NCBI RefSeq assembly: GCF_014636635.1
Contig: NZ_BMEO01000001.1
Location: 310,001 to 374,000 of the forward strand
Length of the DNA: 64,000 nucleotides
Source: Marinicella pacifica
GTDB taxonomy: Bacteria; Pseudomonadota; Gammaproteobacteria; Xanthomonadales; Marinicellaceae
Direction of reading: 5' to 3'
The position numbers and the translations under genes were made by a program. Position 1 is the stretch's first letter; the number at the start of each line of letters is the position of its first letter. Below, one piece after another: positions 56,398-64,000 of the stretch. The notes under the pieces are model-generated. The model saw only the letters and a list, made by a program, of their open reading frames with translations, was not told the origin of the DNA and ran no database searches.

Positions 56398-57288
56398 ATG
56401 GAAAACGCACACGCCATCCCCCATTCGCTCCCCTATGTGGTTGATTATGACCCCATATTTTTAAGTCTGGGGCCTCTGGACATCCATTGGTATGGGGTCA
56501 CTTACTTAATTGGATTTGGTCTGTTTTATTTGTTGGGACGATACCGTATCAGGCATTATGACACCGGCTGGGACAAACAACAGTTATCCGATTTTATTTT
56601 TTACGGTGCCTTGGGCGTGATTGTTGGCGGACGTATCGGTTGGTACTTGTTTTATAACGACACCTCACCCATTGAAGATCCCTGGTTACTTTTCAAAGTG
56701 TGGGAAGGCGGGATGTCCTTTCATGGTGGTCTGGTCGGGGTTATTTTGGCGATGATTTATTTCAAAAACAAAACCGCTAAAACCTTTTACCGGGTGAGTG
56801 ATTTTGTGGCCCCTTTGGCACCTTTGGGCATCGCATCGGTACGCATCGGTAATTTTATTAATGGCGAGCTGTGGGGGCGATTCACCCAACAACCCTGGGG
56901 AATGATTTTTCCGCAGTCTTTACCGTATAACCGGCAACCTGAAGTCATCGGACAAAACGCCTGGCATCAACTTTACCAGCAGGGCCAGTTTAATCTTTAC
57001 GCCCGTCACCCTTCTCCGCTATATGAAGCCTTTTTAGAAGGCATTGTCACTTTTACAGTGGTTTGGCTGGCAGCACATTATGCCCGTAAACGGGGCACCG
57101 CATCGGCGGTATTTTTATTGAGTTACGGCATAAGCCGTTTTGTGGTGGAATTTTTCCGGGAACCGGATGCCAATCGGGGTTTTATCGCTTTTAACTGGAT
57201 GACTATGGGCCACCTGCTGACCCTGCCCATCCTGGCATTCGGGCTTTGGATTTTGTGGTCTGAGCGACAGTCATCCGGCCATCAATAA
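56398..57288 (+). CDS. lgt: Prolipoprotein diacylglyceryl transferase
   Basis: Inner-membrane enzyme of 296 residues that adds diacylglycerol to the lipobox Cys of lipoproteins, the first step of lipoprotein maturation. Seven membrane segments are likely. The signature GRIGNFINGELWGR-like IASVRIGNFINGELWGRFTQ is present, with the conserved Arg and the HGGLVG loop (SFHGGLVGVI) holding the active His. GRIGWYLFY is also typical. Divergent from hppA (277-base gap) and convergent with gspN, with which it overlaps by 7 bases. Confidence 0.95.
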   Translation: MENAHAIPHSLPYVVDYDPIFLSLGPLDIHWYGVTYLIGFGLFYLLGRYRIRHYDTGWDKQQLSDFIFYGALGVIVGGRIGWYLFYNDTSPIEDPWLLFKVWEGGMSFHGGLVGVILAMIYFKNKTAKTFYRVSDFVAPLAPLGIASVRIGNFINGELWGRFTQQPWGMIFPQSLPYNRQPEVIGQNAWHQLYQQGQFNLYARHPSPLYEAFLEGIVTFTVVWLAAHYARKRGTASAVFLLSYGISRFVVEFFREPDANRGFIAFNWMTMGHLLTLPILAFGLWILWSERQSSGHQ

Positions 57289-58043
57289 AAACCCGCGCGA
57301 TTTAATCTTCGACCGCCGCCGGGACGCGGGTCGCCAACACCACGCAGAGCGGCATCCAGCTGATAATAACCCGGCTTGGGTACAATATCGACATTCAACT
57401 GCCAGCGGTTTGGCTGAATGTAAAAAGCGCCTGAAACCATTAATCGGTCTGAATCAGAATGGACTGTACCAACAATCACACCCGTCTTTTTGGTCTCAAG
57501 ATCAATCGTTACCTCGCCCAATGACATGTTGGCAGGGGACAGTAATTTAAAATCTTTTAATGTGACCTTGCCGTCTAAACGTTCGATCCCTGAGTCCTTT
57601 GTATAAATCATGTGATTGATATTAAACTGCCAGTAGCCGTCAAATCGACCCTGGTTAAACTGTAGATATGGTTGTAAGTAGTCCCAGTTTAAATAACCGG
57701 TGATGTGCTTAATGCGGGCCCGATTTTGATTAATGTCTTTTAATTTAAAGGTTAAATCATAGTGTTGATCATAAACCCTGATACGGCCGCCAATACCGGT
57801 CAAAGAGCCGGGATACAGCAGCCATTCTGCCCGACCCAAAGATATCAAATCATATCTCAGCTGATCAGCACGGCCTTTGATGGCGGAACCGGACACATCT
57901 CGCAATACCAGCGGCCGCATATAATCACTGACATAACTGTAATACCAACGCATGGGAACAACAGCCATCAAAATGACTAAAATAAATACAAGAATCAGCA
58001 ACCATTTAAACAGCCCCATTAGGCGATCTAAAGAACTTTTCAT
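57282..58043 (-). CDS. gspN: Type II secretion system protein N
   Basis: Protein of 253 residues that fits the GspN family. An inner-membrane anchor at about 12-30 (LLILVFILVILMAVVPMRW) precedes a beta-rich periplasmic domain with GRAEWLLYPGSLTG. It ends in a Gly/Arg-rich tail. Overlaps gspM by 4 bases and the 3' end of lgt by 7. Part of the inner-membrane platform of the type II machine, which exports folded proteins from the periplasm. Confidence 0.85.
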   Translation of the reverse strand: MKSSLDRLMGLFKWLLILVFILVILMAVVPMRWYYSYVSDYMRPLVLRDVSGSAIKGRADQLRYDLISLGRAEWLLYPGSLTGIGGRIRVYDQHYDLTFKLKDINQNRARIKHITGYLNWDYLQPYLQFNQGRFDGYWQFNINHMIYTKDSGIERLDGKVTLKDFKLLSPANMSLGEVTIDLETKKTGVIVGTVHSDSDRLMVSGAFYIQPNRWQLNVDIVPKPGYYQLDAALRGVGDPRPGGGRRLNRAGFY

Positions 58044-58522
58044 AATGCTGTTATCCTCATTCTGATGTTCACAAGCCCTGCGGGCCGATCACTTATAATA
58101 ATGTCTGCCTGATCCACTGTCACACCATATTTTTGGTGAATATCCTGCAACCAGTCAACCCAGGTATCAAAGGACACCGATTCAAGCCATATGGTCACTG
58201 TTTTATCATCAATGGGTTCAGATCGTTTAACGGCATTTTGCAGATTAAGTTGTTGTAATTGCCCATCCAGCCAGGCTGAAAAAGTTTTATCAGCAGGCAA
58301 TACTTGTTGGCTGATGACCTGACGACCTGCCAGCTGTCCGGCGGATTGTTGCATGGCCGATAATTGCTGTTGTAATTGTATTTTTAAATGCGCTTGTCGG
58401 TTTAAATAGTTGGACACAGGCCGAAAAACCAACAGCCAGAATAATGTAAGCAGTATCAGCACAGCACCCACATTCAATAATTGCCGTTCGCGGTGACTTA
58501 ATTGACTCAGAAAAAGTTTCAT
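58040..58522 (-). CDS. gspM: Type II secretion system protein M
   Basis: Protein of 160 residues, the usual GspM length. A cytoplasmic N-terminus (LSHRERQLLNVGAVL) leads into one membrane segment (about 16-32), then a coiled stretch and a ferredoxin-like periplasmic domain. ERQLL at the N-terminus is a family trait. Overlaps gspL and gspN by 4 bases each. Confidence 0.87.
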   Translation of the reverse strand: MKLFLSQLSHRERQLLNVGAVLILLTLFWLLVFRPVSNYLNRQAHLKIQLQQQLSAMQQSAGQLAGRQVISQQVLPADKTFSAWLDGQLQQLNLQNAVKRSEPIDDKTVTIWLESVSFDTWVDWLQDIHQKYGVTVDQADIIISDRPAGLVNIRMRITAL

Positions 58523-59688
58523 CGGGGCTTAAGGGTTAAAATGGAATGGTATTCACCATCGTTTAATTCATTTACACCAATGTTTATTCGGTAATCTGCG
58601 GCTAAATCCTGCAGTTGATCACGGTAACTGTTGATTACACTGATGCTTGGGGCGATTATCTGGATTTCTAAATTATTATCTGTTAAACGCAAACCTTCGA
58701 CTGCGACTGTTTTGTTTTGCTGGCGGGCTTCTCCCAGAAAATAAATCCCATCAAGTAAAATATTGTTGGGCTGATCGCGGGCAGTCAATTGTTTTAAGCG
58801 TGACTGCATGGCCGCATAAGGATCCCGCTCTTCTGTCGCAGAGAGTTGACCAAAATGATTTTTTAACAGCTGCGTTTGTTTTGATTTTAAACCAGCAATC
58901 TCTTCAGACAAATGCCAACCTTGATACAGTGTGACGAACAACCAACTCAACAAAAGTACAGCGGCAGTCCATAAAGGCTTACGCCAGTTTGATGCAGTTG
59001 TTTTGTCATGATTGTCCTCATAATCAGCGCGGTTTAAATTAACTTCATTCCCAAACAACAAATGATCACAGCATTCAGCCAACGTCAACTTTTTGACTGT
59101 TTCATATTTATCTGAACCCCAGTCGTCGGGGTGATTGGTTAACATATGTTGACATGGCTGACCAAAAGCCCGAATTAAATGGGGTGCCTGCTGCACACTT
59201 GTCGCCATCGGGGCTTTTAAACCAAAGCGCAAAATAACCTGATCCGTATCCTGCCACAAAGTTAAGTGGTTTTCCAGGGCGGGGCAGAACATAGCTTCAC
59301 TATAAATGGCAGTGACTGAAAGTTGTTGCTTTTTAATGAAATCATTGATTTGATGGCGCTTTTCTTTACTGATTACTGCCACTGACTGTCGGTGATCAGA
59401 CAGTACTTTCCAGGCATAGTCGTTATCTTCGACATCGTTTGCCAGTTCATCTTCAATATGAAAGGGAATTGATTTTTCCAGTATATCCGATGATCGGCTC
59501 GCCAGATTGGTGTGGGTTAAATAAACCCAGGATGCCGGCAGCAACAAGACCACCTGCTTTTTTACTGAAATGGCTGATTTAAGCTGCTCTGCAGGCAGTG
59601 TGACGGCTTTTTTATCACCATCATCGTAGCTGATAAGTTGCCTGACCTGAAATGAGTTGTCAATGTGAATCAGCAGAAATTCAGCCAT
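58519..59688 (-). CDS. gspL: Type II secretion system protein L
   Basis: Protein of 389 residues. An actin-like cytoplasmic domain (1 to about 225) begins with MAEFLLIHIDN and would bind the ATPase GspE. One membrane segment lies near 235-255 (WTAAVLLLSWLFVTLYQ), followed by a ferredoxin-like periplasmic domain that binds GspM. The Met at 59688 is chosen because a longer frame (from GTG 59742) starts inside a terminator. Only L, M and N are here; E, F, G, C, D and the others must be elsewhere. Confidence 0.88.
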   Translation of the reverse strand: MAEFLLIHIDNSFQVRQLISYDDGDKKAVTLPAEQLKSAISVKKQVVLLLPASWVYLTHTNLASRSSDILEKSIPFHIEDELANDVEDNDYAWKVLSDHRQSVAVISKEKRHQINDFIKKQQLSVTAIYSEAMFCPALENHLTLWQDTDQVILRFGLKAPMATSVQQAPHLIRAFGQPCQHMLTNHPDDWGSDKYETVKKLTLAECCDHLLFGNEVNLNRADYEDNHDKTTASNWRKPLWTAAVLLLSWLFVTLYQGWHLSEEIAGLKSKQTQLLKNHFGQLSATEERDPYAAMQSRLKQLTARDQPNNILLDGIYFLGEARQQNKTVAVEGLRLTDNNLEIQIIAPSISVINSYRDQLQDLAADYRINIGVNELNDGEYHSILTLKPR

Positions 59689-59709
59689 ACCGGTTTGTCT
59701 GGAAAAAAC

Positions 59710-59747
59710 ACTGATTGTAGTCACCTTTGCCGGTGACCACAATCAGT
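59710..59747 (-). terminator. Terminator between the RND transporter and gspL
   Basis: Sixteen-base stem ACTGATTGTAGTCACC/GGTGACCACAATCAGT with one mismatch and a 6-base loop, with T-rich sequence next to it on both strands. It ends the RND transporter transcript before gspL. Confidence 0.85.
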
Positions 59748-59757
59748 TTTTGCGCGG

Positions 59758-62127
59758 TTATCGGGCTTTGGGCATCAGCCAATAGGCCAATGCCGGTAAT
59801 AACAGCAAAGCGCCGATCATGTTAACAATAAACATAAAGGCCAACAAAATGCCCATATCGGCCTGGAACTGTAATTCACTGAATATCCAGGTGCCAACAC
59901 CAATACCCAGTGTTAACGCGGTAAATAACACCGCTTTACCGGTTAATCGCAAGGTGTCACGGTACGCATCCACAAGGCTCATGCCTTTATTCAGCAGGTT
60001 CTGCAAACGACTAAAGATATAAATGCCGTAATCGACCCCTATCCCCACGCCCAATGCCACCACCGGTAAGGTATTTACTTTCAAACCAATGCCCAAAAAA
60101 GCCATTAAGGCATAGGCCAGTAATGACACCAACGCCAAGGGGATTACAATACTCAAAGTACCGGCGATTGATCGGAAGGTGATTAAACACAACAGAATAA
60201 CGGCCCCATATACCATAATCAACATGGGCATTTGCGCACCTTTCACCACGTCGTTGGTGGCGGCCATCACCCCGGCATTACCGGTGGCCAGTCGAAATCG
60301 CACAGCCCCTTCTGTTAATTCACCGGATTCATTAAGCTCAGGCGGGTGGGCTTGCTGATAAGCGTTAACAGCGTCAACCACGCGATTAATGGTGGTGGCT
60401 TTATGGTCTTCGGTAAAAATGGTAACCGGCATCACGCTACAATCCCGGTTTAAAAGACCCGAAGAGGTATCAATGCCTGATAAAGACTGGCGCATAACAT
60501 AGTTATTTCGCGATATCTCACGCCATTTGGGGTTCCCCTCATTCCAACCGGCGGTAATAATTTTAGAGATATCGGCCAAGGTTATGACCTGTTGCACACC
60601 CTGAATATTCTCCATATTCCAGGCAAAGTTATCGATGGTGTTCATAACCTGATAACTTTCGGTACAGGCTGAAGGTGTGGTTTCAGCGATAACGTTAATC
60701 ATATCAACACCCAAAGAGAACTCATCACTGATGGTCATCGCATCGCGGTTATACCGAGAATCAGCACGCAGTTCAGGCACACCGGCTTCGGAATCACCGA
60801 TTTGCATTTGTTCGCCTTTATAATAACCAAAAACAAACAACACGATGGCGATGACAACCGCTGTGGTGGCCAATGGGTTTTTGGCAAAATTGGACAGGCT
60901 GTCCCAGACTTTGGTTTTGTTTTGTTTGGCTTCAAATTTAGCCACAAATTCATCCATATTTTTAATTTTCATGCCATACAGTAAAAGCGGCAACAAAATT
61001 AAATTGGTGATGATAATCAGGGCCACACCCACCGTTGCGGTGATGGCCAGTTCCTGAATGATTTCAATATTTATGAAATATATGGTGGCAAATCCAATGG
61101 TGTCTGACAACAAAGCTATCATGCCCGGAACCAACAACGCCATAAAAGCGGCCTTCGCCGCATGCCGGGTGTCTTTTTCAGCCGGATGCTGAACCAAATC
61201 GTTGGTCCACCGTGAAATCATTTGCACGCCGTGACTGACACCAATGGCGAATATTAAAAAGGGTGTGAGTATATTCATCGGATCAATACCCATGCCCATA
61301 AGTTTGAGCGCACCCATTTGCCAAATAACCGCAACCAGAGAACAAAGAATTGGATAGAGCGTCAGTTTCCAATTTTTTGAATACCAAAACATGAGCAATG
61401 CAGTGATCAATATCGCCAGGGCAAAAAAGTACAACACCGATTTTGCACCGGCCGCCACATCGCCAATCACTTTGGCAAAGCCGATAATATGAACCGTTTG
61501 CCCATCACCTTCGTATTTTTGGCGCAGGGCTTCTAATTCTCCGGCCACTTTCTGGTAATCAATTTTCTCACCGGTTTCGGGGTTTATTTCCTGTAAATCG
61601 GCCCAGATCATCGCCCCATTAAAATCCTCAGCCACCAAACGGCCAACGATACCGGCTTTGACAATGTTGGCACGAATGGTTTTAAACATTTCAGGACCCG
61701 GCACATAATCTGACGGAATCACATTTCCGCCGGCAAAACCATCTTCAACAACTTCTACAAACCGGACATTGGGCGTAAAAATGGATTTAACACTGGGTCG
61801 ATAAACACCGGTGACGTAATACACTTCATCCGTTAATTGTTCAAATTTCTCGAAAAAATCATCATTAAACATGTCGCCGCTGTCATCCATCAGCGCCACC
61901 AAAATGCGGTTGGCCCCTCTGAACTCGGTGTGTTCCATGAATGTTTTCATGTATTCATGATTTAAGGGCAGCTGCTTTTCAAATCCGGCATCCACTTTTA
62001 ACTGTGAAGCAAACCAGGCCATAACCAGCGTTGTTATAAATAACAGACCGAGTAACAGTTTTTTGTGGCCAAACAAACCGTTGGCCAGGCTTTCAGTGCG
62101 TGTTGTTTTATTCTGTTTTGTGTTCAT
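59758..62127 (-). CDS. RND-superfamily (MMPL-type) transporter
   Basis: Inner-membrane protein of 789 residues with the two-fold layout of MMPL/HpnN exporters: a segment near 30-47, a periplasmic domain, six membrane segments (about 220-430), a second periplasmic domain and a final group of segments (about 620-785). GVGIGVDYGIYIFSRL near 700 is the SSD/MMPL motif (GVDY). It likely moves hydrophobic lipids. Its downstream neighbours in transcription order are the gsp genes; its upstream ones are the YCF48-like and DUF1329 genes. Confidence 0.9.
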   Translation of the reverse strand: MNTKQNKTTRTESLANGLFGHKKLLLGLLFITTLVMAWFASQLKVDAGFEKQLPLNHEYMKTFMEHTEFRGANRILVALMDDSGDMFNDDFFEKFEQLTDEVYYVTGVYRPSVKSIFTPNVRFVEVVEDGFAGGNVIPSDYVPGPEMFKTIRANIVKAGIVGRLVAEDFNGAMIWADLQEINPETGEKIDYQKVAGELEALRQKYEGDGQTVHIIGFAKVIGDVAAGAKSVLYFFALAILITALLMFWYSKNWKLTLYPILCSLVAVIWQMGALKLMGMGIDPMNILTPFLIFAIGVSHGVQMISRWTNDLVQHPAEKDTRHAAKAAFMALLVPGMIALLSDTIGFATIYFINIEIIQELAITATVGVALIIITNLILLPLLLYGMKIKNMDEFVAKFEAKQNKTKVWDSLSNFAKNPLATTAVVIAIVLFVFGYYKGEQMQIGDSEAGVPELRADSRYNRDAMTISDEFSLGVDMINVIAETTPSACTESYQVMNTIDNFAWNMENIQGVQQVITLADISKIITAGWNEGNPKWREISRNNYVMRQSLSGIDTSSGLLNRDCSVMPVTIFTEDHKATTINRVVDAVNAYQQAHPPELNESGELTEGAVRFRLATGNAGVMAATNDVVKGAQMPMLIMVYGAVILLCLITFRSIAGTLSIVIPLALVSLLAYALMAFLGIGLKVNTLPVVALGVGIGVDYGIYIFSRLQNLLNKGMSLVDAYRDTLRLTGKAVLFTALTLGIGVGTWIFSELQFQADMGILLAFMFIVNMIGALLLLPALAYWLMPKAR

Positions 62128-62139
62128 GTTTAACCTCTT

Positions 62140-63084
62140 TTAGGGCGTATCTAAAGATTGTATATCTGTGCCTTCTTCACCCAGTAATAACATTTTACTA
62201 CCATTGTCTAAAACCAATACCGCACCATAATCATCACCAATTTCAAGTGCTGAACTTCCTGACAAGGTGGTTAACTGACCGTCTCGGTAGCGCACTCTGG
62301 CACCATTGGCGCCCACCAAAATCAATTCGCTTGGGTTTAACTGGTCACCGCCAAATAAACTGCTGAGGTTACTGTTGGGAACATTCTGCCAGGATTGTCC
62401 CTGATCCTGAGAAACCAGAACATGGCCACGTAAACCAAACATAACCACTTCATCGGATAAAGCCAAAACACCAAACATCGAGCCGGGATAGGGCAATTCA
62501 ATAACATCCCAGGATTCGCCTGCATCCGCACTCATAAATCCGTAACCCGCTTCACCGGCGATATATAAATAACCATCTTCAGATTGGGTGATGTCATTTA
62601 AGTGGTAATCCAGCTCATCATGAATAATGTCATCCTGCCAGTTCTCCCCGCCATCATGGGTGGTCAGGATTGTGCCATAAGCGCCAATGGCAAAACCACT
62701 CTTATCATCAATAAAGTAGGCCGATAATAAGGGTAGCTGACGGTCCGGATCATAAAACTGCAACGTCCAGCTCTCCCCGCCATCCGCACTGTAAATGATT
62801 GAAGTGTCATGACCAACGGCCCAAACAGACTGTCCCACTGAAACCACTTTAGTCAAAAGGACATTGATAGGAACATGTTCAATTTGTCGCCAGCTTTTAC
62901 CCTGGTCTGAACTTTTCAGAACATGTCCATGTTCACCAACAGCCACAATACCATCATCAACCTGAGTGGCTGACAGTAACAAGACTTTATCGGACAATGG
63001 CATCATTTGACTGACTTCCTGTGCACCTAAACCCACAGCCATTAAACAACATGCCAATGCTGTCATTAACCTTTTTATCATCAT
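62140..63084 (-). CDS. YCF48-like (photosystem II assembly factor type) beta-propeller protein
   Basis: Exported protein of 314 residues with a signal peptide (1-21, ends GLGAQ). It has repeated SSDQGKSWRQI, SADGGESWTLQF, THDGGENWQDD, SADAGESWDVI and SQDQGQSWQNV motifs, one per blade, as in YCF48 and BNR-type beta propellers. Many non-photosynthetic bacteria carry it beside DUF1329 and RND genes, so the photosystem name does not describe its job here. Twelve bases before the RND gene and likely in one operon with it. Confidence 0.9.
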   Translation of the reverse strand: MMIKRLMTALACCLMAVGLGAQEVSQMMPLSDKVLLLSATQVDDGIVAVGEHGHVLKSSDQGKSWRQIEHVPINVLLTKVVSVGQSVWAVGHDTSIIYSADGGESWTLQFYDPDRQLPLLSAYFIDDKSGFAIGAYGTILTTHDGGENWQDDIIHDELDYHLNDITQSEDGYLYIAGEAGYGFMSADAGESWDVIELPYPGSMFGVLALSDEVVMFGLRGHVLVSQDQGQSWQNVPNSNLSSLFGGDQLNPSELILVGANGARVRYRDGQLTTLSGSSALEIGDDYGAVLVLDNGSKMLLLGEEGTDIQSLDTP

Positions 63085-63191
63085 AATTTCGTCCCCATTT
63101 GTGGATAAATAGCCGTGCTGTTTTTTTAAATAACAATCATCGGCATCTTAAAAACACCTTTTCATTTCTTTTCTGAGGTGGTTGATATAAA

Positions 63192-63221
63192 AAAGGCCAA
63201 AGGCAGATGCCCATGGCCTTT
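63192..63221 (-). terminator. Terminator of the DUF1329 gene
   Basis: AAAGGCCA/TGGCCTTT stem with an inner GGCA/TGCC pairing, T run on the minus strand. It lies 26 bases past the DUF1329 stop and upstream of the YCF48-like gene, so that gene needs its own promoter or read-through. Confidence 0.75.
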
Positions 63222-63246
63222 GCGTTAAGCCACCCTGAGAAAATAA

Positions 63247-64000
63247 CTACCTGCGACCACGTTTGCGCAGCGCACTGGGTGAGTAATTGCTTTCATCCAG
63301 TGGGGTGTTAAAGGTGTTCACCTGATCTTGATTATCTAAACCAACCGCAATGTATCGACCGGATTGTAAATCATGGTGTGACTCAATGGTTGACCAGAAA
63401 GTCGGCACATCATAGTAGTTAATGCTGTGTGCTTCTGAAAAGCGCCAAATATCACCACGGCTGTCATAATGATCAATTAAAAGGATTTGATAACTGTCTT
63501 CGTCTAAATAAAACGTACGGCGACTGTTGATGTGGCGAAATCCTTCGCGTAATTTGGCATCAACCACATGAACACGGTGTAATTCGTATCGCATATAGCT
63601 TGGATCCAAATGACCCGGTTTAATCATGTCACCAATCATGGAGTCACTGCTGTGTGCTTTATATGAGTTATATGGCACATACATTTCTTTGGTTCCCACA
63701 AATTCCCAGGTAAACCGATCCATGGCACCATTGAACATGTCAATCATATCACTGGTGCGCAAACCATCAGAGGCTGTACCGGGGTTGTCATAGGCCACAT
63801 TGGGGGCGCGTCTTACACGGCGTTGTCCGGGATTATAAATCCAGGCTTTACGTGGGGATTCGGTTTGGTTCATGGTTTCATACACCAACAAAATCTCACC
63901 GGCCAACCGTGCAGGGGCTTCAACCACTTGGTAGAAATATAACAAAATATTGTCAATGTCATCGATGGTATTTCCCGGCACATAATATTTGCCATAGAGC
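63247..64000 (-). CDS. DUF1329-domain protein, C-terminal part (cut by window edge)
   Basis: About 251 residues of an incomplete protein whose start lies past 64000. NPGQRRVRRAPNVAYDNPG, DGLRTSDMIDMFNGAMDRF, YVPYNSYK and the C-terminal part match DUF1329, a LolB/LolA-like fold in exported proteins. The reading frame continues to the window edge, so a start at GTG 63981 is not real. The end is a basic RKRGRR. Function unknown; co-occurrence with YCF48 and RND suggests outer-membrane lipid transport, which is inference. Confidence 0.9.
   Translation of the reverse strand, partial: LYGKYYVPGNTIDDIDNILLYFYQVVEAPARLAGEILLVYETMNQTESPRKAWIYNPGQRRVRRAPNVAYDNPGTASDGLRTSDMIDMFNGAMDRFTWEFVGTKEMYVPYNSYKAHSSDSMIGDMIKPGHLDPSYMRYELHRVHVVDAKLREGFRHINSRRTFYLDEDSYQILLIDHYDSRGDIWRFSEAHSINYYDVPTFWSTIESHHDLQSGRYIAVGLDNQDQVNTFNTPLDESNYSPSALRKRGRR

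Noticed and set aside
56158-56424. 88-residue minus-strand frame between lgt and hppA
   Set aside because: Starts inside lgt, has no ribosome site, no recognisable domain and a stop just before hppA. Possible tiny gene but not supported.
1-64000. CRISPR array, prophage, insertion sequence, tRNA or new defence system
   Set aside because: No regular repeat-spacer pattern, no transposase, no phage genes and no cloverleaf were found on reading. The window is mostly core genome, and a claim of a new system is not supported.

Overview
The window is a compact, gene-dense stretch of a Gammaproteobacterium chromosome. The evidence is the outer-membrane and cell-envelope block rpsB-tsf-pyrH-frr-uppS-cdsA-dxr-rseP-bamA-skp-lpxD-fabZ-lpxA-lpxB-rnhB-dnaE, the rpsP-rimM-trmD-rplS block, a GacA/UvrY-type regulator, type II secretion genes and a large TonB-dependent receptor. 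Base composition looks moderate. I cannot assign a genus from sequence alone; a marine Marinicella/Xanthomonadales-like lineage is only a guess. No tRNA, rRNA, CRISPR array, insertion sequence or prophage was seen.

Layout. 1-1300: the 5' end of a secreted CSLREA-like protein gene and a ParD/ParE-type toxin-antitoxin pair whose toxin is frameshifted. 1368-5549: divergent acnD and prpD (methylcitrate cycle, propionate use). 5659-10770: a CPA1-type cation/proton antiporter with an RCK_C domain, a cation diffusion facilitator, an MFS transporter, a CIA30-like protein and a secreted fasciclin protein. 10833-16109: S9 peptidase and TonB-dependent receptor. 16386-22521: ilvE, the tesA-ybbA-ybbP operon and hemH. 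22525-41768: an unknown membrane protein, then the long leftward block from rplS to dnaE covering translation, isoprenoid carrier and phospholipid synthesis, outer-membrane assembly, lipid A synthesis and replication. 41841-44166: trmD-rimM-rpsP and a GacA-like regulator. 44876-53997: patatin phospholipase, a phasin with a Lys/Thr tail, a diguanylate cyclase, two small unknown proteins, transketolase, a glycine-zipper protein and a cNMP-binding EAL phosphodiesterase. 54075-59688: membrane pyrophosphatase hppA, lgt and gspL-gspM-gspN. 59758-64000: RND/MMPL transporter, YCF48-like protein and a DUF1329 protein (cut by the window end).

Most of the window is ordinary core genome. The points most worth a second look are a cluster of four hairpins in a non-coding gap (52622-52787), a histone-like Lys/Thr tail on ribosomal protein S2 that resembles the tail of the nearby phasin, a promoter plus terminator-like leader before rpsP, the frameshifted toxin with a palindromic operator, and the DUF1329/YCF48/RND cluster. 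I found no convincing case for a wholly new multi-gene system. One gene below 60 codons (rpmG) was found by reading the sequence.
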